Assembly: GCF_034321785.1 (NCBI RefSeq)
Contig: NZ_JAXLPB010000002.1
Location: forward strand, 930,001 to 994,000
Length of the DNA: 64,000 nucleotides
Source of the DNA: Fulvimarina uroteuthidis
GTDB lineage: Bacteria > Pseudomonadota > Alphaproteobacteria > Rhizobiales > Rhizobiaceae
Direction: 5' to 3'
Both the position numbers and the translations under genes were made by a program. The notes under the pieces are model-generated. The model had not been told where the DNA came from, made no database searches, and was given only the letters and a program-made list of their open reading frames with translations. Numbering within the stretch: position 1 is the first letter of the stretch; each line of letters starts with the position of its first letter. Below are positions 37,010 to 45,109 of the stretch, piece by piece.

Positions 37010-37535
37010 GATCGGCCGGCGACCGCAAACCGTCTTCGAGGCGTGGACGTGGGTGATGGCGCAACACAAACGCTTTCAGATCGGTGAAGGCGTCGATGCG
37101 GGAGCCGACTGGGATTACGGTGTCGACAAGCTTGTCGTCGGCGCTTCGATCGAGACCATCCATGTCCGTAACGATAATGGCGAAGCTCCGGTCGAATTCA
37201 CCGATGGTCGCAGCAACGGCCTTGTCCTGCCCTTCGGTGTCGCCGCGGCTGCGATCGATGCGGACGCCTTTCTCCTTGCCGAAGGCCGCGATGGGCATGG
37301 ACCGGGGCTTTGCGCTCCGGTCCGTCGATTTCGGCAGCCTTCCTTCTCTAGCGGAGCGTGAAATACCGGCGCATGCCTCTCTCTCGAGCCGCGCTTCGCC
37401 ACCGGGCCCGCACGGCCGGCTTCCATCCGGCATGGACGCATCGCTCCGGTCTTCCGGCGATCATGCGTCGGTAAGGCTCGGCGATCGGCTTGGGTTGCGA
37501 CGAGACCGGCCATGATCCGCAGGCCGCGATCGACG
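37010..37535. other. 526-base stretch without a recognised gene
   Basis: Between lpxK (plus) and the DUF2093 gene (minus). Several overlapping frames are open on both strands, the longest about 150 codons (36963-37433 and 37115-37582, minus; 37084-37515, plus). None resembles a family I know and none has a convincing ribosome-binding site. The minus frame around 37050-37320 reads relatively protein-like (AAFGKEKGVRIDRSRGDTEG, then IIVTDMDGLDRSADDKL), so a decayed or unknown gene is possible. Confidence 0.5.
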
Positions 37536-37751
37536 TCAGGCCTTGCCCGAACGGATTTCCTTCTCGCGCTGGAACACGGCATCCGCGTCCCGGTAGGCTT
37601 CCTGGCGCTCGACGCTCCAATATTTGAGGAGATCGAGGGGGATCTGGTCGCCCGTCACCGCGCAGCGCACATAGGCGCCCGAGCGCACGATCTGGAAATC
37701 GGGCGTGCCATATTTCAGCTTGGCCTCGCCGCCTGTCTCCATCCGGTTCAT
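37536..37751 (-). CDS. DUF2093 small protein
   Basis: A 71-residue alphaproteobacterial protein of unknown function. GEAKLKYGTPDFQIVRSGAYVRCAVTG and IPLDLLKYWSVERQEAYRDAD are the conserved core; the GAYVRCAVTGxxIPLxxLxYW pattern suggests a small beta domain. It sits between lpxK and mutL, on the mutL strand, as in other Rhizobiales. Confidence 0.9.
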   Translation of the reverse strand: MNRMETGGEAKLKYGTPDFQIVRSGAYVRCAVTGDQIPLDLLKYWSVERQEAYRDADAVFQREKEIRSGKA

Positions 37752-37896
37752 GGGCGCGTCGCTCCTGTGGTTTCATGTCCTGGCAAATGGCCGACCGCAT
37801 CTAGCGCCTCGCGGGCGCGAAGGCAATTTAATAAGGCAAAGGCAGCATCACCGGAACGCTGTGGTGCCGGACGCCGGGCGCGGGGCGGCGCACGAT

Positions 37897-39834
37897 CTAT
37901 CGACGCCCGAACAGGGCCTCGATGTCGGCGCGCTTCAGCTCGATGAAGGTCGGGCGGCCATGGTTGCAGGTGCCGGAGCCGGGCGTCGCCTCCATCTCGC
38001 GCAGGAGCGCGTTCATCTCGTCGGGTCTCAGCCGCCGGCCGGTGCGCACCGATCCGTGGCAGGCGATGGTCGCAGCGACATGGTCGATGCGCGAGCGAAC
38101 GCTTTCCCCGGTGCCGAATTCGGCGAGTTCGTCGGCCAGATCGCGCACCAGCCGGCCGATCTCGCACTGGCCGAGAATGGCGGGCGTCTCGCGAACCGCG
38201 ACGGCGCCGGGCCCGAAGCGTTCGAGCCGCAGGCCGAGCGTTGCCAGCGTCTCGGCCTCCTCGCAGATGCGGTCCGCATCGTCTTCGGGCAGATCCACCA
38301 CGTCCGGGATCAACAGCATCTGCGAGGCGATCGGCCGGCCGTAGAGCGCGGCCTTCAGCCTCTCGTAGACCAGTCGCTCATGGGCCGCGTGACCGTCGAC
38401 GAGAACCAGCCCGTCCTCGGTTTCGGCAAGGATGAAGTTCTCGAAGAGATGCGCCTTGGCCGAGCCGAGCGGATGGGCGCTCGCCGTGTCCCGGCCGGAG
38501 CCCGGCGATGGTCCGGACGACGGCGCGCCGGAAGGCCCCGGATCGAACGGGGCCTGCGCGCTTTCCATGAAGCCCCGGTTCGCGCCAAGCGGCGAAGCCC
38601 CTTCGTCGAACCGCTCCTCCAGCGGACGATAGGCGGCGCGCGCGGCATCGAAGGGCGCGCGCGGTCGCTCCGGCGCCGGGTGCCGCGCGAAGGCGGACCG
38701 TCCGAAATCGGCGCGCGGCGTCATCGCAATGTCGGGCGCGCCCGGCGCAAAGCCGTCGAAGCGCGACGTCGACCCGGCATCGCCGCGCGGGCCCGCGCCC
38801 GAAAACCGCGCCATCAACCCGTGCGCCGCAGCCGTCGAGCCGCGCACGCCGGCCTTCGCCATCGCCTCGCGGATCGCGCCGACGACGAGGCCGCGCACGA
38901 GTTGCGGATCGCGGAAGCGGACGTCGGCCTTGGCCGGATGGACGTTCACGTCGACGAGCGCGGGATCGATCTCGACGAAAAGCACCGCGACCGGGTAGCG
39001 GCCCTTCGCCATCATGTCGGAATAGGCGCCCGACAGCGCCGAGATCAGCATCTTGTCGCGCACCGGGCGCCCGTTCACATAGACATATTGGGCGAGCGAA
39101 TTGCCCCGGTCGAAGGTCGGCAGGCCGGCAAAGCCGGACAGGAACACAGCCTCGCGCTCCGCCTCGATCTCGACCGCGTTCTCGGCGAATTCCTCGCCCA
39201 CAACGTCGGCGATGCGCTTCAGCGGCGCGTCGGCGGGAACCGCCTCGAGGAGGAGGCGCGAGCGATCGGGCCCCGACACCTCGAAGCGCACGCCGGGAAA
39301 GGCGATGGCGAGGCGCCTGACGATCTCGGTGATCGCGGCGCTTTCGGCGCGGTCGCTCTTGAGGAATTTCAGCCGCGCCGGCACCTGCTGGAAGAGGTCG
39401 CGCACCTCCACGACCGTGCCCCGCGTGAGCCCGGCCGGGCGCGGACCCTCGCAGCGGCCGGCCTCCACCATGATCTCGAAGGCGTCCGCCGCGCCCTCGG
39501 CCCGCGACATGATCGACAATCTGGCGACCGAGCCGATCGAGGGAAGGGCCTCGCCGCGAAAGCCGAGGCTGGCGATCTTGTCGAGCCCACCCGACAGCTT
39601 CGAGGTGCAGTGGCGCTTGACGGCGAGGCGCAACTCGTCGCGCGGCACGCCCTTGCCGTCGTCGGTGACGCGGATCAGCGTCTTGCCGCCGCCGGCGGTG
39701 GCGATCTGGATGCGCCGCGCGCCGGCGTCGAGGGCGTTTTCGAGAAGTTCCTTCACGACGCTCGCCGGCCGCTCCACCACCTCGCCGGCGGCGATCTGAT
39801 CGATCAGATATTCGTCGAGCTGAACGATGGGCAA
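37897..39834 (-). CDS. mutL: DNA mismatch repair protein MutL
   Basis: GHKL ATPase that links mismatch recognition to strand incision. The TTG at 39834 starts a 645-residue protein (PIVQLDEYLIDQIAAGEVVERP), and GAGGGA lies upstream; the frame extends further but without family similarity. N-terminal motifs ELLENALDAGA, DDGKGV and GFRGEALPSIG are intact. The C-terminal dimerisation/endonuclease domain has DGHAAHERLVYE in place of the usual DQHAxxER form, plus ACHGSVRTGRRL and CNHGRPT. The linker (about 340-460) is Pro/Ala-rich. The endonuclease centre therefore appears retained apart from Gln to Gly. Confidence 0.95.
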   Translation of the reverse strand: MPIVQLDEYLIDQIAAGEVVERPASVVKELLENALDAGARRIQIATAGGGKTLIRVTDDGKGVPRDELRLAVKRHCTSKLSGGLDKIASLGFRGEALPSIGSVARLSIMSRAEGAADAFEIMVEAGRCEGPRPAGLTRGTVVEVRDLFQQVPARLKFLKSDRAESAAITEIVRRLAIAFPGVRFEVSGPDRSRLLLEAVPADAPLKRIADVVGEEFAENAVEIEAEREAVFLSGFAGLPTFDRGNSLAQYVYVNGRPVRDKMLISALSGAYSDMMAKGRYPVAVLFVEIDPALVDVNVHPAKADVRFRDPQLVRGLVVGAIREAMAKAGVRGSTAAAHGLMARFSGAGPRGDAGSTSRFDGFAPGAPDIAMTPRADFGRSAFARHPAPERPRAPFDAARAAYRPLEERFDEGASPLGANRGFMESAQAPFDPGPSGAPSSGPSPGSGRDTASAHPLGSAKAHLFENFILAETEDGLVLVDGHAAHERLVYERLKAALYGRPIASQMLLIPDVVDLPEDDADRICEEAETLATLGLRLERFGPGAVAVRETPAILGQCEIGRLVRDLADELAEFGTGESVRSRIDHVAATIACHGSVRTGRRLRPDEMNALLREMEATPGSGTCNHGRPTFIELKRADIEALFGRR

Positions 39835-40147
39835 GGCGGCAGATCCCTCGGTGGCGGGTGCGTTGCGACCTAGGTATCGACGCAGGCGCGCCCCCGCAAG
39901 ACGAGGCGCGTCTTCGCGCGCGGCTGACGCGGCGATCCGCCGGGCCTCGTCATGCCCGGGCGCGACGCGGTCGGGGCAAGGCGAGGGCGGACGGGCTTGG
40001 ATCCATTCCAGAACGCGCTTGAACCGCCGGCGCAAACGCGCCACCTATAACGGACGATGGCCGATCTGCGCGCAGGTCGGCCGGACAGAATCTTTGTCGA
40101 CGGAGAATGACGGTTTGCGTGAACGAGGGACTGGGACGGGGAGGAGG

Positions 40148-41050
40148 ATGCGGCAAGCGGCACTGGCGGCCTCGGCGATCGGCACGCTGATCGCGGCCTC
40201 GTTCGGTCTTGCCGCCTCCGCCGGGGCGCAGGACAAGCTCAAGGCCGTCACCACCTTCACGATCATCGCCGACATGGCCAAGAACGTCGCGGGCGATGCC
40301 GCGACCGTCACCTCGATCACCAAGCCGGGTTCGGAAATCCACAATTACCAGCCGACGCCCGGCGATCTCGTCGGCGCGATGGATGCCGACCTGATCCTTG
40401 CCAACGGCCTCGGCCTCGAACGCTGGTTCGAGCGGTTCCTGTCCAATCTCGGCGAGATCCCGACCGTGACCGTCTCCGACGGGGTCGAGCCCATGGGAAT
40501 CTCCGAAGGACCCTATGACGGCAAGCCCAATCCGCACGCCTGGATGTCGCTCGACGCGGCCTTGATCTATGTCGACAACATCGCCGAAGGCTTTGCGAGC
40601 GCCGATCCCGCCAATGCGGAGACCTACCGGGCGAACGCCGCCGCCTACAAGGCCGAGATCGAGGCCGAGACCCGCCCCATCCGCGAACGCCTCGCCGCCA
40701 TACCGCAAGACCGGCGCTGGCTTGCGACGAGCGAGGGTGCGTTTTCCTATCTTGCCCGCGATTACGGCCTGAAGGAACTCTACCTGTGGCCGATCAATGC
40801 CGACCAGCAGGGAACGCCGCAGCAGGTGCGCAAGGTGATCGACACGATCGCGGCGCAGGAGGTGGCGTGCATCTTCTCGGAATCGACCGTCTCGGCCGAT
40901 CCGGCCCAACAGGTCGCCCGCGAGACCGGCGCGACCTATGGCGGCGTTCTCTACGTCGATTCCCTGAGCGAGGCGGGCGGTCCCGTGCCGACCTATATCG
41001 ACCTCATCAAGACCACGAGTGAGACGATCGCTCAATGCTTGACACGGTGA
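40148..41050 (+). CDS. sitA: Metal ABC transporter, substrate-binding protein (Mn/Fe)
   Basis: Periplasmic cluster-A-I metal receptor, 300 residues from ATG 40148 directly after GAGGAGG. The signal peptide ends near ASAGA (residue 27). FTIIADMAKNVAGD, GSEIHNYQPTPGDL (His65) and NPHAWMS (His130), followed by TSEGAFSYLARDYGL and a C-terminal acidic ligand region, are the four-ligand metal site of SitA/MntC-type receptors. There is no long His-rich loop, which favours manganese or iron over zinc. sitB starts 16 bases inside its end. Confidence 0.93.
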   Translation: MRQAALAASAIGTLIAASFGLAASAGAQDKLKAVTTFTIIADMAKNVAGDAATVTSITKPGSEIHNYQPTPGDLVGAMDADLILANGLGLERWFERFLSNLGEIPTVTVSDGVEPMGISEGPYDGKPNPHAWMSLDAALIYVDNIAEGFASADPANAETYRANAAAYKAEIEAETRPIRERLAAIPQDRRWLATSEGAFSYLARDYGLKELYLWPINADQQGTPQQVRKVIDTIAAQEVACIFSESTVSADPAQQVARETGATYGGVLYVDSLSEAGGPVPTYIDLIKTTSETIAQCLTR

Positions 41051-42003
41051 GTTCTGCGGACAGGCCTGCGGTCGGTGCGGGGCCAGCGCCCGAGAGCGCG
41101 GCAGCGCCGCGGCGCCGGCCCGGCATTCGCGTGTCGAACGCGTCGGTCACCTATCGCAACGGTCTGACGGCGCTGAAATCGGCAAGCTTCGAAGTCCCGC
41201 ACGGCTCGATCGCCGCCCTCGTCGGCGTCAACGGTTCGGGCAAGTCGACCCTCTTCAAGGCGATCATGGGGTTCGCGCCCCTGTCCGAGGGCCGTATCGA
41301 GATTCTCGGCACGAGCGTTGCCGAGGCCCTGCGCGCCAATGCCGTGGCCTACGTTCCCCAGAGCGAGGAAGTGGACTGGAACTTCCCGGTTCTGGTCGAG
41401 GACGTGGTGATGATGGGCCGCTACGGGAAGATGGGTTTCTTCCGCCGCCCCTCCAAGGCCGACCATGCAGCGGTCGCAGAGGCCCTTTCGCGCGTTGCCA
41501 TGGCCGACTATCGCAAGCGCCAGATCGGCGAGCTTTCCGGCGGCCAGAAGAAACGCGTCTTCCTGGCCCGTGCGCTGGCACAGGACGGTCGGGTGATCCT
41601 TCTCGACGAGCCGTTCACCGGCGTCGACGTCGGCACCGAGGATGCGATCGTCAATCTCCTGCGCGAGCTTGCCGCCGAGGGTCGGGTGATGCTGGTGTCG
41701 ACCCACAATCTCGGCTCGGTGCCGGAGTTCTGCGACTATACGGTCCTGCTGAAGCGCACGGTGCTGGCGAGCGGCCCGACGCGCGAGGTGTTCACCCGCG
41801 CCAATCTCGAAACCGCGTTCGGCGGGGTTCTGCGCCACTTCGACCTCGCGGTCGGCGACAATGCGGGCGCGACGGGCATCCTCACCGACGACGAGCGTCC
41901 CTTCGTCGTCTTTCCCGATCCTGATCCCGGAACCGATGTCGAGGCGGCGGACATTCGGTCCGCCCCCTCCGCCGGTCCGAAGGATGCCGGAGGCGCGCGG
42001 TGA
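41035..42003 (+). CDS. sitB: Metal ABC transporter, ATP-binding protein
   Basis: Cytoplasmic ATPase of the importer, 322 residues. Walker A GVNGSGKST, the Q-loop in YVPQSEEVDWNFPV, signature LSGGQKKR, Walker B VILLDEP and the switch His in STHNLG are all present. The YVPQ…VDWxFP motif is typical of Mn/Fe (Sit/Mnt) systems. Both ends are extended: about 28 Pro/Ala-rich residues before the ABC domain and about 60 acidic residues after it. It overlaps sitA (16 bases) and sitC (4 bases). Confidence 0.93.
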   Translation: MLDTVSSADRPAVGAGPAPESAAAPRRRPGIRVSNASVTYRNGLTALKSASFEVPHGSIAALVGVNGSGKSTLFKAIMGFAPLSEGRIEILGTSVAEALRANAVAYVPQSEEVDWNFPVLVEDVVMMGRYGKMGFFRRPSKADHAAVAEALSRVAMADYRKRQIGELSGGQKKRVFLARALAQDGRVILLDEPFTGVDVGTEDAIVNLLRELAAEGRVMLVSTHNLGSVPEFCDYTVLLKRTVLASGPTREVFTRANLETAFGGVLRHFDLAVGDNAGATGILTDDERPFVVFPDPDPGTDVEAADIRSAPSAGPKDAGGAR

Positions 42004-42914
42004 GCGTCCTCCTCGAGCCGTTCCAGTACAGCTACATGGTCAACGCCATGGGCGTCAGCGCGCTCGTCGGGGCGACCTGCGCGTTCCTGTCGGCCTATCT
42101 GATGCTGAAGGGCTGGTCGCTGATCGGCGACGCGCTCTCCCACGCCATCGTCCCGGGCGTTGCCGGCGCCTACATGATCGGCCTGCCCTTCGCGTTCGGC
42201 GCGTTCCTGTCGGGCGGTCTTGCGGCGGCGGCGATGCTGTTTCTCAACCAGCGCACCAAGCTGAAGGAGGACGCGATCATCGGCCTGATCTTCACCTCCT
42301 TCTTCGGTCTCGGCCTGTTCATGGTCTCGCTGTCGCCGACCTCCGTCGACGTGCAGACCATCATTCTGGGCAACGTGCTGGCCATCACGCCCGCCGATAC
42401 GCTGCAGCTGCTCGTCATTTCCGGCGTGACGCTCGCCGTCCTGTCGGCCAAGTGGAAGGATATGGTCGCGACCTTCTTCGACGAGAACCACGCGCGCACG
42501 GTCGGCGTGCGGGTCACCGCCATGAAGGTCCTGTTCTTCGCGCTTCTGGCGGCTTCCACCGTCGCCGCCCTGCAGACGGTCGGGGCGTTTCTCGTCATCG
42601 CCATGGTGGTCACCCCCGGCGCGACGGCCTACCTCCTGACCGACCGCTTCCACAGGCTGATCGTGATCGCGGTCCTCATCGGCGCGGGCACGAGCTTCTT
42701 CGGCGCCTATGCCAGCTACTTCGTCGACGGGGCGACCGGCGGCATCATCATCTGCCTGCAGACGCTGATCTTCCTTCTCGCCTTCGTCTTCGCGCCCAAG
42801 CACGGCCGGCTGGCCGCCCGTGCGAGGATGCGCGCGGCGCTCGACGAGGAGGCGAAGCGGGACGGGGACGGGGCGCCCGATCGGGGACACTTCGAGGCGA
42901 GGCCGGCGGCATGA
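42000..42914 (+). CDS. sitC: Metal ABC transporter permease 1
   Basis: ABC-3 family integral membrane protein, 304 residues from GTG 42000. About eight hydrophobic segments are visible, with LKGWSLIGDALSHAIVPGVAG and VGAFLVIAMVVTPGATAYLL, the family's conserved coupling and translocation motifs. The C-terminus is charged and cytoplasmic. It overlaps sitB and sitD by four bases each. It is clearly homologous to SitD (same LKGWSLxGDAxSHA), so the two permeases probably form a heterodimer. Confidence 0.93.
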   Translation: MSVLLEPFQYSYMVNAMGVSALVGATCAFLSAYLMLKGWSLIGDALSHAIVPGVAGAYMIGLPFAFGAFLSGGLAAAAMLFLNQRTKLKEDAIIGLIFTSFFGLGLFMVSLSPTSVDVQTIILGNVLAITPADTLQLLVISGVTLAVLSAKWKDMVATFFDENHARTVGVRVTAMKVLFFALLAASTVAALQTVGAFLVIAMVVTPGATAYLLTDRFHRLIVIAVLIGAGTSFFGAYASYFVDGATGGIIICLQTLIFLLAFVFAPKHGRLAARARMRAALDEEAKRDGDGAPDRGHFEARPAA

Positions 42915-43792
42915 TCGGCATGCTGTTCGAGAACCCCCTGATGCCGTTCGCCTTTCCGTTCATGCGCGAGGCGATGCTGATCGCCGTTCTCGTCGCCGTG
43001 CCGACGGCGCTCCTGTCCTGTTTCCTGGTGCTGAAGGGCTGGTCGCTGATGGGCGACGCGATCTCCCACGCCGTCCTTCCCGGCATCGTCCTGGCCTACA
43101 TCCTCGCCGTGCCGCTGGCGATCGGGGCCTTCGTCGCCGGCATGGTGTGCGCGGGCGCGACCGGCTACCTGTCGGAGAATTCGAGGGTGAAGGAGGACAC
43201 GGTGATGGGCATCGTGTTTTCCGGCATGTTCGGCTTCGGTCTGGTGCTCTACACCAAGATCGAATCCGACGTTCACCTCGACCATATCCTCTTCGGCGAC
43301 ATGCTGGGCATCCTGCCGGCGGATCTTTGGCAGGCGGGCGTGATCGCGGCGGGAACGACGCTGATCGTCGCGGTCAAATGGCGCGACCTCCTGCTTCACA
43401 CCTTCGACCCCTTGCATGCGCGGGCGATCGGCCTGCCGGTGCGGCTCATCCATTACGGGCTGCTGACGGTTCTGTCCCTCACCATCGTCGCGGCGCTGAA
43501 GGCGACGGGCATCATCCTGACCATCGCGCTCCTGATCGCGCCCGGAGCGATCGCCTATCTCCTGGTGCGCCGGTTCTCCATGATGCTTCTGACGGCGATG
43601 GCGATCTCCGTCGGCTGCTCCCTGTTCGGGGTCTATGTCAGCTTCTTCCTCGACAGCGCGCCGGCGCCGACGATCGTCCTGTCGATGACGATCGTCTTCA
43701 TCGCGGCCTTCGTCTACCGTTCGGTCCTGCCGCAATCGGGGAGAGCGGCACGAGACATGTCCGACCCGCTTACCGTGCGCGATCAGGGTTAG
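42911..43792 (+). CDS. sitD: Metal ABC transporter permease 2
   Basis: Second ABC-3 permease, 293 residues from ATG 42911 (ATGA overlap with sitC). LKGWSLMGDAISHAVLPGIVLAY, LLIAPGAIAYLLVRR and SLFGVYVSFFLDSAPAPTIVL match the family. It closes the sitABCD operon; 49 bases separate its stop from the convergent aldolase gene. Complete four-gene layout supports a working importer. Confidence 0.93.
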   Translation: MIGMLFENPLMPFAFPFMREAMLIAVLVAVPTALLSCFLVLKGWSLMGDAISHAVLPGIVLAYILAVPLAIGAFVAGMVCAGATGYLSENSRVKEDTVMGIVFSGMFGFGLVLYTKIESDVHLDHILFGDMLGILPADLWQAGVIAAGTTLIVAVKWRDLLLHTFDPLHARAIGLPVRLIHYGLLTVLSLTIVAALKATGIILTIALLIAPGAIAYLLVRRFSMMLLTAMAISVGCSLFGVYVSFFLDSAPAPTIVLSMTIVFIAAFVYRSVLPQSGRAARDMSDPLTVRDQG

Positions 43793-43841
43793 GTCGGGAT
43801 CGGCCGGCCGTCCGCCGTCTCGTCGCCCCTCGCACGCGCGC

Positions 43842-44660
43842 TCAGTAACCGCCCTGATCGTCGTCGCCGGCGCTCGCCGGCGCTTTCGTCGTCAGCGCCC
43901 GGAACCGCTCGACGCTGGCGCCGGCCGCGGCCGCCAGGAGCCGCGAGTCGCCCGAGACCGTCGTCATGTCGAAGCCCCAGCCGATGGCCCGGGCGGCATA
44001 GTCGGGCGTTCCGCAATGCAGCGCTGCGACCTTGCCGTTGTCCTTGGCCGCCTTCAGGATGCGCTGGATGATCTCGATCATCTCCGGCTCTTCCCGGTCG
44101 AAGCCGGGCGCAAGGCGCCCCTGCATGACGCCGAGGGTGAGGTCGGCCGGGCCGACATAAAGCCCGTCGAGGCCGGGGGTCGCGGCGATCGCGTCGAGGT
44201 TGGCGACGCCTTCGCCGGTCTCGATCATCGCGAAGGCGAGCACTTCGTCATTGGCCTCGCGCGCATAATCGGCGCCCGCCGCAAAACTGACCCGCGTCGG
44301 GCCGAAGCTGCGCTGGCCACGTGGCGGATAGCGCATGAAGCTTGCAAACTCCGCCGCTTCCTCGGCCGAATTCACCATCGGGCAGATCACGCCGTAGGCG
44401 CCGGCGTCGAGCGCCTTCATGACGATGCCGGGCTCGCGCCAGGGCACGCGCGCCAAGGGCACGACGCCGGAGGCGCGCATGGCCTGGAACATCGGCAAAA
44501 GGCTGGAATAGTCGAGCGCCCCGTGCTGGACGTCCACGGTCAGGCTGTCATAGCCCTGCGCGGCCATGATCTCGGCCGTGAAGGCGTTGCCGATGGAGCA
44601 CCAGCCGTTCATGGTCGCCCGGCCCTCGGCCCATGCCTGCTTCAGCTTGTTCTTGATCAT
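43842..44660 (-). CDS. HpcH/HpaI aldolase family protein
   Basis: Class II pyruvate aldolase, 272 residues from ATG 44660, preceded by GGAGAGG; an ATG at 44681 is less likely. Active-site parts: VDVQHGALDY (His base), the metal ligand Glu in AMIETGEGVANLDAI, and Asp in GLYVGPADLTLG. It would cleave 2-keto-3-hydroxy acids to pyruvate (or a related keto acid) plus an aldehyde; the substrate cannot be read from sequence. Divergent from the cobH fusion, with about 450 bases between. Confidence 0.9.
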   Translation of the reverse strand: MIKNKLKQAWAEGRATMNGWCSIGNAFTAEIMAAQGYDSLTVDVQHGALDYSSLLPMFQAMRASGVVPLARVPWREPGIVMKALDAGAYGVICPMVNSAEEAAEFASFMRYPPRGQRSFGPTRVSFAAGADYAREANDEVLAFAMIETGEGVANLDAIAATPGLDGLYVGPADLTLGVMQGRLAPGFDREEPEMIEIIQRILKAAKDNGKVAALHCGTPDYAARAIGWGFDMTTVSGDSRLLAAAAGASVERFRALTTKAPASAGDDDQGGY

Positions 44661-45109
44661 CCACCTCTCCAGGGATTTCACGCCGCGTGCCGGATCTCCC
44701 GCCTTCGTTCGAACGCAAGGGCGAGCTCCGTCTGTCGGCCTGTCCTAGCCCAGATCGTCACGCGACGGAAAGGGGAAGAGGCCAAACGGGCACCGGCGCG
44801 TTCGAGCCGCGCCTGGACGGACAAGGCACGGGGGCCGGCGTTCGAAACCGGGCGGGTCGCGCCTCCTCGCCAACGCGTGAAATCCGCGTTTGCGGCGAGG
44901 CCGCAACGGGCCTTGCCGCGCCAATCGGCGTGCGCGCTGCGATAGACACTGGACATTTGGCGGTTTTGCGCGATTCTTTGCGCCATGTGAGAAGAGTATG
45001 AGACGAGCGCCAGACATGCTCCGACCCTGAAATCCTGGCCGGAAAGCCCGATCCTTCGCGCGATCACGGGCTTGCCGACGTCCCCCGCGATAAGAAAGAA
45101 GCCGTCCCT
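44661..45109. other. 449-base divergent intergenic region
   Basis: Lies between the aldolase (minus) and the CobH fusion (plus), so it should hold both promoters. A short hairpin (TTGCGGC, GAG, GCCGCAA; 44890-44906) precedes a relatively AT-rich stretch, 44941-45005, with a repeated TTTGCGC/TTTTGCGC. I looked for a cobalamin riboswitch and found no B12-box sequence. Open frames here (44687-45001 plus; 44745-45017 minus) resemble nothing known. Confidence 0.5.

Noticed and set aside
44687..45001. Small plus-strand ORF of 104 codons upstream of cobH
   Set aside because: Arg/Pro/Gly-rich composition typical of random frames in GC-rich DNA, no ribosome-binding site and no family resemblance.
44661..45109. 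Cobalamin riboswitch upstream of the cobH fusion
   Set aside because: I searched the leader for a B12-box and related conserved blocks and saw none; only a short GC hairpin is present.
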